The translations under genes were made by a program, and so were the position numbers. From positions 62,001 to 126,000 of the forward strand of contig JAHJDP010000028.1 in assembly GCA_018831195.1 (NCBI GenBank): a stretch of DNA of 64,000 bases, in the 5' to 3' direction. Source of the stretch: Candidatus Eisenbacteria bacterium (GTDB lineage Bacteria > Eisenbacteria > RBG-16-71-46 > CAIMUX01 > JAHJDP01). Within the stretch, counting starts at the first letter, position 1, and each line of letters opens with the position of its first letter. Positions 8,559-15,858 of this stretch are shown here, in pieces. The notes beneath the pieces are model-generated. The model worked only from the letters and a program-made list of their open reading frames with translations, was not told where the DNA came from and ran no database searches.

Positions 8559-9956
8559 TTAGGATTCCATTTCAAACGGGTTTTCGAAGACTTCCCCATG
8601 ATCCGTAGAATCATTTTGGGGCTCCCATTCGCCACTGACCTCGAGGAATCTCTGCCAGGCCCATTGAGCTTTTCGTCGAAGCCCGCGTCCGCGGTAAAGC
8701 CGGCCAAGAAGGTAATAGGATCGTGGATAGTTCGGCCATTGGCGACAGGCTCTTTCCAAGAGATCCGAGGCCGCATCGAGTTCCTTGCGCTCGATATGGG
8801 CCTGCGCCGCATAGGCCAGAATATCGGGTGAATCGACCCCCCGCGACATCAAGGCTTCGTAATGTCTCAACGCCTCATCATGGCGATTGAGTTTCATTAA
8901 AGCCATGGCGAGTGTCGCCCGGGCCGGCACATAATCACTGTGAATCTCCAGGGCTTTCTCAAGATGCCGAATGGCCTCCTCACTCCGATCTTGATGCAGA
9001 TAAAGCAGGCCCAGATTGTAGCGGACATCCGGAAAATCGGGTCTTAGTTTGGCGGCGACTTCGAATTGCACAATAGCCTCATCCACAAAACCCTGAGAAG
9101 CATATTCGAATCCGAGAGCGATCCTTCCTTTCACATTTGTTGGTTCGCTTTCGATCGCCTTGCTGAGATGGGATAAGGTTTCATCCTCTCTATTCGCCGC
9201 TTGGGCGAGATCGGCCAGTCGAAGATGGAAATGGGATTCGAGCGGCCACACTAAAAAACTGCGGTAGAATTCCGCTTTCGCTTCTTCAACCAAACCATTT
9301 CTAGCACAAATAAGACCCAGCTCATCATAGAGGTCGGAAAGGGTGGGAAACCACGAAACCTGGTCCACAAGGTTTCGCAACACCTCCCCCTCATTCTCTT
9401 GCCCGCTTCCTTGAAATCCCCAGTAGGAGAGCACCTCCTGAGTCGCAACGCTCGCACGCCTGGCTTTTTCAAATTTCTCTGAAGCTTCCTTAGCGCGGCC
9501 CGCCGAGATCAAGACAAAGGCTCCATAGATCCACCCCATCAGGCGGTAGCGATCCATCGAAAGAAGAGGATCCAGCAAGGAGAGGGCCCGGTCGGTCTCT
9601 TTTGATTTGAGACAAGACCAGACCTCTTCCATTTGATTGTAGACCCATGACTCCGAACCTTCCGGAGCAGAAATGGGTATCTGGATCTCATCGATTTTGC
9701 CGGCAAGTTGCTGCGCGAGCCGGAGATTTGTCTGCGCGCCCATATACAGAGGATTGAGCTGGACAGCCTGTTGGAAAGATTGAATCGCCTTGTCGAGCTG
9801 ATTCTCAACAAGATTTAACAATCCCAACCGGTTGTGGCAATCGGGGAAATCCGCATGATCGCAGACCTCTTGTTCGAGCGCCCTGCGAGCTTCCTGCCTC
9901 ACATCGATAAGGAGCAGGGTGCCCTGAGATTCGCCTACGCTGTCGCTGGTTTCCAT
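8559..9956 (-). CDS. TPR-repeat protein
   Basis: 465 residues, no signal peptide, built largely from tetratricopeptide repeats: at the N-terminus (HNRLGLLNLVENQLDKAIQS and the following repeat), and a run from about residue 215 to 440 with typical PDVRYNLGLLYLHQDRSEEA and ARATLAMALMKLNRHDEA repeats. These serve as protein-protein docking surfaces. The gene overlaps the upstream BON gene by 22 bases and is followed after 21 bases by the PP2C-like gene, so all three are probably translated from one mRNA. ATG 9956 has AGGTGG eight bases upstream. The specific partner is unknown; the pseudophosphatase is the obvious candidate. Confidence 0.82.
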   Translation of the reverse strand: METSDSVGESQGTLLLIDVRQEARRALEQEVCDHADFPDCHNRLGLLNLVENQLDKAIQSFQQAVQLNPLYMGAQTNLRLAQQLAGKIDEIQIPISAPEGSESWVYNQMEEVWSCLKSKETDRALSLLDPLLSMDRYRLMGWIYGAFVLISAGRAKEASEKFEKARRASVATQEVLSYWGFQGSGQENEGEVLRNLVDQVSWFPTLSDLYDELGLICARNGLVEEAKAEFYRSFLVWPLESHFHLRLADLAQAANREDETLSHLSKAIESEPTNVKGRIALGFEYASQGFVDEAIVQFEVAAKLRPDFPDVRYNLGLLYLHQDRSEEAIRHLEKALEIHSDYVPARATLAMALMKLNRHDEALRHYEALMSRGVDSPDILAYAAQAHIERKELDAASDLLERACRQWPNYPRSYYLLGRLYRGRGLRRKAQWAWQRFLEVSGEWEPQNDSTDHGEVFENPFEMES

Positions 9957-10225
9957 TCCGTACCCACCTTTTCATATCCCTGGAATTCCATGGCCACACT
10001 GTGAACACCCTCTATCCTTCGGAGATCCTCTTCCAAACGCTCGAGAAAGGACCCCAAATGCTTCTGCTTGCTGACCGGAGCCGGCGAGCCGGGCAGGCGA
10101 TGGACGACTCCCCTGAGATACACCACGCCGTCAACGGAGCCGAATTCCAAAGGACCCGGGTCAATGGAGCGTCTTGAAAGAACCCGGCGGACTCGTGCCG
10201 TAATCTGGTAATCCCTGTCTTCCAT
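9935..10225 (-). CDS. BON-domain protein
   Basis: 96 residues with no signal peptide, so likely cytoplasmic. The pattern DYQITARVRRVLSRR, then GSVDGVVYLRGVV, then LERLEEDLRRIEGVHSVAME is the alpha-beta-beta-alpha-beta layout of a BON domain, which usually binds membranes or other macromolecules. The insert between strands two and helix two (about 20 residues, SPAPVSKQKHLGS) is longer than in most BON domains. Start ATG 10225 has GGGAGG five to six bases upstream. First gene of the three-gene operon; promoter suggested at 10370-10398. Confidence 0.72.
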   Translation of the reverse strand: MEDRDYQITARVRRVLSRRSIDPGPLEFGSVDGVVYLRGVVHRLPGSPAPVSKQKHLGSFLERLEEDLRRIEGVHSVAMEFQGYEKVGTEWKPATA

Positions 10226-10562
10226 CTGAACCTCCCAGCGCCAAAGAGATTGAACCTTTTATTGGAGCGTCGGCCTCTCCCGGCCACGCCACGGAAAGAT
10301 GTTCCTCCACCTCTTCGTGGTGACTTATCGCAACCCTCGTGCCAAGAGAGACCATGGGATCGCATGGAAGTTATATTTCGTAAAATGTTGCTAAACAATA
10401 TTTTATGCAACCAATGGGCAGCGAGATTCGAAGGGTCGAGTCGATGGGGATTGGAAAGGGTGTTCGGACTATAAAGATTCTGGCCGGCCGGCCGCTGGTC
10501 TGACCAGGATTTTGCCAATCGAGAGGGAAGACGACGCCGAAAGATGCTGCCAGAAGATGCCG
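10226..10562. other. Intergenic region between the PorV-like gene and the BON operon
   Basis: 337 bases without a convincing gene. It holds the promoter described at 10370-10398 in a local A+T-rich patch (10371-10412), and near 10482-10508 a self-complementary G+C-rich stretch (GGCCGGCCGGCC next to CTGGTCTGACCAG). The latter is not followed by a T-run on either strand, so I do not call it a terminator. About 145 bases of leader would precede the BON gene. Confidence 0.6.
10370..10398 (-). promoter_or_regulatory. Putative sigma70 promoter for the BON-TPR-PP2C operon
   Basis: Minus strand -35 TTGTTT (10398-10393), 17-base spacer, -10 TATAAC (10375-10370). The -10 is good, the -35 moderate; it lies in the only A+T-rich patch of the intergenic region. 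Confidence 0.6.
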
Positions 10563-11549
10563 TTAGAAACTGACGGAGCCGGAGATTCTATGGGTATCGT
10601 CCAAGTCCTTGTTGGGGATAAAGGCATAGTCGGCGCCAAAGCCCCTGTACCGGATCCCACCACCAGCCGTGAAGGTGCCGGCATTGAGCCCCGTCCGCAC
10701 GGCGATGGTCTTGCGGTACCAATACTCGACCCCCCCCAGCAGATCGAAGCCCATCGACTGGGCTGAAAACTGGCTCTCCTCCCGCCGATTTTCAAAAGTC
10801 GTTGCGAGATCGAGCGCCCCGGTGATCACGCCGTTCAGCATGCCGATCTCCCTCGAATAGGCCATGCCCAGTGTCACTGAGGGCGAAACAACCTCTTTGC
10901 GGCCTGTATCCCATGAAATCTGCGTTGTGGTGATGTCGGCCAGGCGGGCCCCCAGTCTCAAGGACGGTGTGGCGATGTAGAGGAGCCCAAGATCGCACCC
11001 GATTCCGAAGCTTTTGGTTCCGACAAGATCCTGGCGGATTAGTTTAACATTCCCACCGATGAGAAGCGACGGCCGGAAGGTCGTCGCATAGGTCATGAAG
11101 AGAGCATACTCGGTGTCGCTGTCCCGGTAGAAAAGATCCGGGCGGATCTCCTCGCCCTCATCATAGCGGCCGTTCCCATTGGCATCATCATAGGCGTCGC
11201 GGGTTATCTGAATATCATCAACAGCAAAACGGGCGACCGAGACACCCAAAGCGCTTCGCTTGACCCCTTGCTCCATGGGTTGCGCAAAACCGCCGTAATC
11301 GTAGTTGGCGAGCGCTCCGAGAAACTCGGCATGCATGAGGAGGAGTTCGGAGTTATCGAGGAAAACCAGCCCGGCGGGATTCCAATAGGCGGCCGAAGCG
11401 TCATCAGCCAGAGCTGTGAATCCCCCCCCCATTCCCAGAGCCCTGGCTCCAGCGCCGATCTTGAGGAATTCGGCGGCATATTTGTCCGCCGAGACGGGGC
11501 CAGCCAGGAATGTGAAGAGAACGAGAAGGATCAGGAGGCTCTTCATCAT
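10563..11549 (-). CDS. PorV/PorQ family outer-membrane barrel protein
   Basis: About 328 residues. It has a signal peptide (MMKSLLILLVLFTFLAGPVSA), then the family opening AAEFLKIGAGARALGMGGGF and DASAAYWNPAGLVFL, followed by regular amphipathic beta strands to a final aromatic (SGSVSF), as expected of an outer-membrane barrel. PorV shuttles substrates in type IX secretion in Bacteroidota; in other phyla this family is widespread and its role unproven. An acidic loop DDANGNGRYDEGEE near residue 125 resembles a calcium-binding dockerin/EF-like loop. The ATG at 11549 is preferred (AGGGTGG upstream); ATG 11546 is possible. Own promoter at 11599-11628. The secreted protein at 4385-6163 could be a client. 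Confidence 0.86.
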   Translation of the reverse strand: MMKSLLILLVLFTFLAGPVSADKYAAEFLKIGAGARALGMGGGFTALADDASAAYWNPAGLVFLDNSELLLMHAEFLGALANYDYGGFAQPMEQGVKRSALGVSVARFAVDDIQITRDAYDDANGNGRYDEGEEIRPDLFYRDSDTEYALFMTYATTFRPSLLIGGNVKLIRQDLVGTKSFGIGCDLGLLYIATPSLRLGARLADITTTQISWDTGRKEVVSPSVTLGMAYSREIGMLNGVITGALDLATTFENRREESQFSAQSMGFDLLGGVEYWYRKTIAVRTGLNAGTFTAGGGIRYRGFGADYAFIPNKDLDDTHRISGSVSF

Positions 11550-11598
11550 GATAGGTACCACCCTTTAGTATCCCAAAGGCCGTAAAGGACTTTCTATC

Positions 11599-11628
11599 AG
11601 CCTAGTCGGGGTTCTCATCGGGGGTCAA
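11599..11628 (-). promoter_or_regulatory. Sigma70-type promoter for the PorV/PorQ gene
   Basis: Minus strand -35 TTGACC (11628-11623), 18-base spacer, -10 TAGGCT (11604-11599). The expected transcript start is near 11592, about 43 bases before the ATG. With the terminator at 11744-11771 this accounts for the ~300-base gap between the PilZ and PorV genes. Confidence 0.65.
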
Positions 11629-11743
11629 CACCCCAATTGATCCGGCTATGATCTTTCTAACACCACGAGCCTTTTCCCGTTCCCATCTTCGCCACCCCGG
11701 ACCTTTTCGATCCATGGGGCGGCATGATGGACGCTTGAGGGAT

Positions 11744-11771
11744 AAAAAAACGGGGCCGTTCACGGCCCCGC
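11744..11771 (-). terminator. Rho-independent terminator after the PilZ gene
   Basis: Minus strand GCGGGGCCGT and ACGGCCCCG form a G+C-rich stem with a tiny loop, followed by seven T residues (complement of 11744-11750). It lies ~80 bases after the PilZ stop and closes the transcript coming from the HU/RNase R side. Confidence 0.93.
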
Positions 11772-11850
11772 AGAGGTGTTTGGATGATGGAGTCGATGGA
11801 TCTGCAAAATGGCCCCGGCGGCGGACGTCTAAGTCTCACACCGCTGGTTC

Positions 11851-12264
11851 TCACACCGCCTGGCGGTTTTCGTTGGAATCCTTCCCCATCAGATAGACGG
11901 TCTCATACCACTCAAGATAATCGGAAAGGAGCTGGCGATTCTGCGGTGTGATCCATGTAAAGGCCGCGGCGATCTCATAACCAGCATCCGGCTCCTGGCT
12001 CCAAATATCACAACGGACAATCACAGCGGTGCAGTCAATCTCGTGGGCCTCTTCCCGTCCGGCAAAGGCCGGGAAAATCAATCCCAAACGCAGGAGTGTC
12101 AATGCTTCGATGGGTCGATCCATGCGGCAAGAGAATCCCCCAGCGCTCATATTGAGTGTCTCCAGGCGGGTTCGATGTTTCTCCTCCCCCACCTCCATTT
12201 CCAGAACCATCCGCACAGGTACTCGCTTGTAACGCCGCCGATCCTTACCCTGTGAATAAGCCAT
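11851..12264 (-). CDS. PilZ-domain protein (predicted c-di-GMP binder)
   Basis: 137 residues, cytoplasmic. Both halves of the PilZ c-di-GMP signature are visible: the RxxxR switch in DRRRYKRVPVR (about residues 7-17) and N-x-S-x-x-G in LNMSAGGFSCRM (about 36-47). The rest fits a small PilZ barrel with a C-terminal helix. ATG 12264 is chosen over an upstream in-frame start at 12294 because GGGAGG precedes it and homology begins there. It lies 72 bases downstream of the RNase R gene and probably shares its transcript. Target process unknown; motility or surface functions are the usual roles. Confidence 0.85.
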   Translation of the reverse strand: MAYSQGKDRRRYKRVPVRMVLEMEVGEEKHRTRLETLNMSAGGFSCRMDRPIEALTLLRLGLIFPAFAGREEAHEIDCTAVIVRCDIWSQEPDAGYEIAAAFTWITPQNRQLLSDYLEWYETVYLMGKDSNENRQAV

Positions 12265-12336
12265 GGGTCCTCCCAGCCGTTGGATTCCTACCAATGCATG
12301 CTCTCATAGGGATTATCGGCCCAGAGAAGAGGGATC

Positions 12337-14358
12337 TTAGCGCCTCCTGCGGCGGTCTTTTCGAGCATTTTTCCTGGGAGTCGGCCGGCGGGAGCCGCCC
12401 TTGGATCGCCGGGTCCGTCGGGATTTGGAAGGTGAGGGCTGGGATCCCGTTTTCAGGGCCAGATCGAGCCAGCGCCGGCGTAGATCGACGCGGACCAGCT
12501 GGACCTCCACCCGGTCCCCGGGCTGGATATCACTGCCTTTACGACCCTTCAGCCGCTGAAAACGACCCTCCTGGAATTTGGCGGGAAAGGGGATTCCGTC
12601 GGCCGGGACAAAACCTTCAACCGGAACCTCTTCCAGCTCAACGTGGAACCCCTTCGGCGTACACTCGATAACATAACCGGCCCAAACCTCCCCCAAATGC
12701 CTTTCGGCCCATCGAAGGATTTTGATCCGGATGATCTCGCGTTCCGCCGCTTCCGAGTTCTTCTCCTTCTCTGTTGAACCGGCCGCAACCTCTGCGGCCA
12801 GCTCCTTGGAAGCCTCCGGCAGAGGGCCCTCGCGGCGCAGAGCCCGCTTCGCGAGACGATGGTTCCAGAGATCGGGATAACGGCGGATCGGCGAGGTAAA
12901 ATGGCCGTAGCCATGCAGACCCAAACCGAAATGGCCCAAATCGATCGGAGCATACTCGGCTTTCTTCAGACTCCGGAGAAAATGATAATGTATAATACGC
13001 GTAAGCGGATCGTCCGGCGATAGTGACGCGAGCCATCTCCGAAGACGCGGCCTATTGTTCAAATCCCTCTGGCGCACCGACGGCTTCAGTACAATGACCG
13101 CGTCGATAAATTGCTCCATAGACGCCGGGTCGGGTTGATCGTGAACACGGAAGAGGTAGGGCAACCCTTTTGACACGACAAAGGCGCAGGCCTCTCTATT
13201 GGCCAGGATCATGAATTCTTCGATGATCTGATGGCTTATATCAGATACCGAGCGAGTCAGCTCAACCGGTATGCCATCGCCATCCAATGTCAACTCCGCC
13301 TCGGGAATGCACAGATCATACCCGCCGCCGCTGAAGCGGTTCTTGCGGACCAGCCTGCTGAGTACGAACATCTTGTACAAAAGAGCATCCAGAGGCTCCC
13401 CGAGGGTCTCCGCTTTGTTCAATACCCTGAGCACCTGCCCGTAATCGAGCCGGGCGTCGCTGTTGATCAGGCTCTCCGTCAGACGGGAGGAGGTAACCTC
13501 CCCCACAGCGTTGATCGTCATATGAACCGTAACGGCCCGGCGATCCATGCCGGGTTGAAGGCTCAAATGGCCCGCAGAGAGGATTTCCGGGAGCATGGGG
13601 AAAACTTCCCCGGGAAAATAGGTGCTGGTGCCCCGCCGGCGGGCCTCCAGATCCAGACAAGACCCTTCTTTTACCGCCTCCGCCACATCGGCGATATGCA
13701 CCGACAGTTCCCAAGGGCCGCCATCCGTCGATTTTAGAGAGATGGCATCGTCAAAGTCCTTCGCGTCAGTGGGGTCAATCGTCACGGTCAATAGCGAGCG
13801 AAGATCTTCACGATCTCCATCCCCCCCCTGCGCGGCCTCGCGGGCCGCATCTTCCACATCAGAGGGGAAAGAGGTGCTTATCTGAAACTGAGTGGCGACG
13901 ACAAGATGATCGAGGTTGGGTTCCGACTCATCACCGATGATCTCATCGACAACGGCCAGGGGGGTGGTATCCGGCCCTTGTGACGTTTCCAGATGAAAAA
14001 TAATCTTACTTCCGGAGGCAACATCGATTCCAGCTCGTATTGGAATCCGATCCGCCAGAAGAGACTCATCGGGGACGACATAGAACTGCCGGTCATACCG
14101 GACGATATTCCCCGTATAGGGCCGTACCGATCGCTCAATAATGCGAAGAACGGCGGCTTCCATTCGGAAGTCTCTGGGGTGCCGGTGGAAAAGAACCGCC
14201 TCAACGCGATCCCCATGGAGGGCGCCATTGGCATTCTCCCCGGCGATATAGATGTCGCCACCGCCTCCCTCCGGGCGAAAGAAGGCAAACTCATGCCGGG
14301 TTCCTCGGAAAACTCCGACACGGGTGGGACCTCTCGGGTCGTTCCTTGCTGGATCCAT
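12337..14358 (-). CDS. rnr: RNase R/RNase II family 3'-5' exoribonuclease
   Basis: 673 residues; digests RNA from the 3' end. It has a cold-shock-like N-terminal barrel (GVFRGTRHEFAFFRPE), the RNB catalytic domain with VTIDPTDAKDFDDAIS (Mg-binding D195, D201, D203, D204) and GLGLHGYGHFTSPIRRYPD, and a C-terminal S1 domain. It ends in a very basic tail (KSRRTRRSKGGSRRP... to the end), a known RNase R trait. It is shorter than E. coli RNase R because the N-terminal helix-turn-helix is absent. ATG 14358 has no clear Shine-Dalgarno and lies just after a terminator-like hairpin at 14376-14408, so the exact start and its expression are uncertain. Confidence 0.93.
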   Translation of the reverse strand: MDPARNDPRGPTRVGVFRGTRHEFAFFRPEGGGGDIYIAGENANGALHGDRVEAVLFHRHPRDFRMEAAVLRIIERSVRPYTGNIVRYDRQFYVVPDESLLADRIPIRAGIDVASGSKIIFHLETSQGPDTTPLAVVDEIIGDESEPNLDHLVVATQFQISTSFPSDVEDAAREAAQGGDGDREDLRSLLTVTIDPTDAKDFDDAISLKSTDGGPWELSVHIADVAEAVKEGSCLDLEARRRGTSTYFPGEVFPMLPEILSAGHLSLQPGMDRRAVTVHMTINAVGEVTSSRLTESLINSDARLDYGQVLRVLNKAETLGEPLDALLYKMFVLSRLVRKNRFSGGGYDLCIPEAELTLDGDGIPVELTRSVSDISHQIIEEFMILANREACAFVVSKGLPYLFRVHDQPDPASMEQFIDAVIVLKPSVRQRDLNNRPRLRRWLASLSPDDPLTRIIHYHFLRSLKKAEYAPIDLGHFGLGLHGYGHFTSPIRRYPDLWNHRLAKRALRREGPLPEASKELAAEVAAGSTEKEKNSEAAEREIIRIKILRWAERHLGEVWAGYVIECTPKGFHVELEEVPVEGFVPADGIPFPAKFQEGRFQRLKGRKGSDIQPGDRVEVQLVRVDLRRRWLDLALKTGSQPSPSKSRRTRRSKGGSRRPTPRKNARKDRRRRR

Positions 14359-14375
14359 AAATTTATAGGCACGAC

Positions 14376-14408
14376 AAAAGGGGGGCGGGTGGAATTCCCA
14401 GCCCCCCG
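14376..14408 (-). terminator. Terminator or attenuator hairpin between the 31-aa peptide gene and RNase R
   Basis: Minus strand GGGGGGC (14407-14401) pairs with GCCCCCC, with an inner GGG/CCC, followed by TTTTGTC. It is a strong stem with a short T-run. It sits ~25 bases after the small gene stop and ~18 bases before the RNase R start codon, so it could set the level of rnr read-through. Confidence 0.65.
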
Positions 14409-14431
14409 GATCAAACTTTAGGAATCAAGCA

Positions 14432-14527
14432 TCAGACCTTCTTCTTTTTATGACGATTCTTGCGAAGTCTTTTCTTCCGCTTGTGTGTCGCTATCTTCTT
14501 TCTCTTACGTTTCTTTCCCGAACCCAT
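14432..14527 (-). CDS. AURKAIP1/COX24-domain (bS22-like) ribosomal peptide, 31 aa
   Basis: Tiny, extremely basic protein: 31 codons of which about 20 encode Lys, Arg or His. It begins MGSGKKRKRKKIATHKRK and ends RKNRHKKKKV. This matches the short AURKAIP1/COX24-domain proteins annotated in Bacteroidota and related to mitochondrial mS38 and actinobacterial bS22, which sit on the small ribosomal subunit (family knowledge). The ATG at 14527 lies inside the 3' end of the HU gene in another frame (23-base overlap), with AGGGAGG ~11 bases upstream. The high A-content of the lysine codons stands out from the G+C-rich surroundings. Translational coupling to HU is likely. The frame and similarity are direct; ribosomal location is inference. 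Confidence 0.85.
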   Translation of the reverse strand: MGSGKKRKRKKIATHKRKKRLRKNRHKKKKV

Positions 14528-14840
14528 TCAGGTCTGACCTCCCTCTGTAGGCCTCTCTCGAAACGTCCTCACCCACCCGTTCCCTTAGGCGCTGGGATGG
14601 GCGAAAGACGGGAAGGATCTTGGCGGGGATCGTAAACTCCTTACCGGTCCTGGGATTCTTGCATTGCGCCCGCTTCCGTTCACGGATGCGGAACGACCCG
14701 AACCGGCGGAGCTCGATTTCTTCACCCTCCGAAAGAGCCCTCTCCATCGTTCCCAGCATTTCCCGGAGAATTCGACTCGTCCGGGTTTTGGGAACGCCAC
14801 GATAAACACTTATCTCAGCAATGATATCCGACATGTTCAT
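14505..14840 (-). CDS. HU/IHF-family nucleoid protein
   Basis: 111 residues, DNA-bending protein of the bacterial chromosome. Signatures: RRFGSFRIRERK, then KNPRTGKEFTIPAK and PVFRPSQRLRERV, i.e. the beta arm and C-terminal helix. A ~20-residue C-terminal tail goes beyond the usual end. ATG 14840 has GGAGGG at good spacing; a second ATG at 14834 is in frame. It has its own strong promoter at 14889-14917 and its stop overlaps the start of the 31-aa peptide gene. IHF and HU subtypes cannot be told apart from this sequence alone. Confidence 0.94.
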   Translation of the reverse strand: MNMSDIIAEISVYRGVPKTRTSRILREMLGTMERALSEGEEIELRRFGSFRIRERKRAQCKNPRTGKEFTIPAKILPVFRPSQRLRERVGEDVSREAYRGRSDLNGFGKET

Positions 14841-14888
14841 GAGAACCCTCCGTTCTGTTCACCGGCGGGTAACATGACTCACTATGGG

Positions 14889-14917
14889 AAGTTAGTCGGA
14901 CCGGCGCCCTCTGTCAA
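14889..14917 (-). promoter_or_regulatory. Sigma70-type promoter for the HU gene
   Basis: Minus strand -35 TTGACA (14917-14912), 17-base spacer, -10 TAACTT (14894-14889). Start near 14882, about 40 bases before the HU ATG. Confidence 0.82.
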
Positions 14918-14958
14918 GCCAACTTTGCGACCTTTTTACCAGTGGAAACCCTTAAAAT

Positions 14959-15231
14959 CTAGGATCTTGGAAGATTCAGACGATGAACATGCCCCACAAT
15001 GGCGGCATCGACGGGGCTGAACGGCTCCTCCAACGACTGAGCCGCTTCGCGGGATTGGACATAAAAGACCTGTGTCCCTGGGCCCGCGCGGGTCGTATCG
15101 GCCGCAACAAGTGGGTCACCCTTCGCCAGGCCGTCATCCCCCACCGGCTGGATCCAGAGCATCCGCACACCGGTCAGGCTTTCGATCTTTTGAGTGCAGA
15201 CGACGGTGCCGAGCACGGTGGCGAGTTGCAT
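14959..15231 (-). CDS. BMC-P pentameric vertex protein (EutN/CcmL family), second copy
   Basis: 90 residues. The family opening MQLATVLGTVVCTQK, then LTGVRMLWIQPVG, DTTRAGPGTQVFYVQ and VDAAIVGHV give the complete EutN/CcmL beta-barrel. Five copies cap each corner of the polyhedral microcompartment shell. Last gene of the BMC operon, 33 bases after the BMC-T gene. Together with the BMC-P at 17317-17625 it makes two divergent vertex proteins in one small locus. Confidence 0.94.
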   Translation of the reverse strand: MQLATVLGTVVCTQKIESLTGVRMLWIQPVGDDGLAKGDPLVAADTTRAGPGTQVFYVQSREAAQSLEEPFSPVDAAIVGHVHRLNLPRS

Positions 15232-15264
15232 GGTTCCGACCCTAACCTGTTAGAAGAGTATCTC

Positions 15265-15846
15265 CTAGAGTATTTCCTGTCCGGCAAGCCAACCCCAGGG
15301 CCGTTCCCGGAGGCGTTTCATAAAATCAATATGAGGCCTTGGGATCACAACCCCGTTGACCCACTTCTCACCCGCCCTCCGGCGTGCCAAAGTGCAGGCC
15401 GCTTCGACCATATCCTGACTTCCCTCAGCGAGGATGAAACCCTTCCCCTGGATCCCCCGGGAAAGATAGACGTGCAGCAGGCGGATGGTGGACCCCTTCA
15501 CCGCCGTGTCGGCCGCGGCCAGGCAGGAGGAGAGGGATTGTGTCTCAAAGAGACCGAGGGCATCGAGATCCTCCGGTATGTCCGGCAGTGCGAGGGCCTC
15601 GATGAGGGCAGGATGGACGACCGGAAGAAAGATCTCATCGTTAACGCCGCGGGCTTCACGCAGAGCCCGTTTATAGGCCGATTCGACCTCTCCCACCGGA
15701 CCGGCCACGACGATGAGGAACCGCCCGGGTGTAACGGGACTGCACGTCAGGAGATCACACCTGGCATCTTTGACCATCGTATCAGCGACGCGGAAACCCT
15801 CCGCGATCGATTCGATATCGATGGCCGCCAACGCTTCCCGTACCAT
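15265..15846 (-). CDS. BMC-T tandem-domain trimeric shell protein
   Basis: 193 residues made of two fused BMC domains: the first ESIAEGFRVADTMVKDARC to about residue 95, the second LSSCLAAADTAVKGSTIRL to about 180. Three copies make a pseudohexameric shell tile. The first-domain pore loop reads SPVTPGRFLIVVAG; in PduT the equivalent CPG cysteine binds a [4Fe-4S] cluster, and here it is Thr, so a cluster there is unlikely. The second pore loop reads SRGIQGKGFI. ATG 15846 is preceded by AAGGAA. 12 bases downstream of the aldehyde dehydrogenase gene. Confidence 0.93.
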   Translation of the reverse strand: MVREALAAIDIESIAEGFRVADTMVKDARCDLLTCSPVTPGRFLIVVAGPVGEVESAYKRALREARGVNDEIFLPVVHPALIEALALPDIPEDLDALGLFETQSLSSCLAAADTAVKGSTIRLLHVYLSRGIQGKGFILAEGSQDMVEAACTLARRRAGEKWVNGVVIPRPHIDFMKRLRERPWGWLAGQEIL

Positions 15847-15858
15847 ACCTGGCGTTCC

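Noticed and set aside
10161-10355. 64-codon minus-strand frame over the BON gene start
   Set aside because: Out of frame with the BON gene, which has the ribosome-binding site and the domain.
10482-10508. Terminator for the PorV gene
   Set aside because: The G+C-rich palindromes have no T-run on the minus strand.
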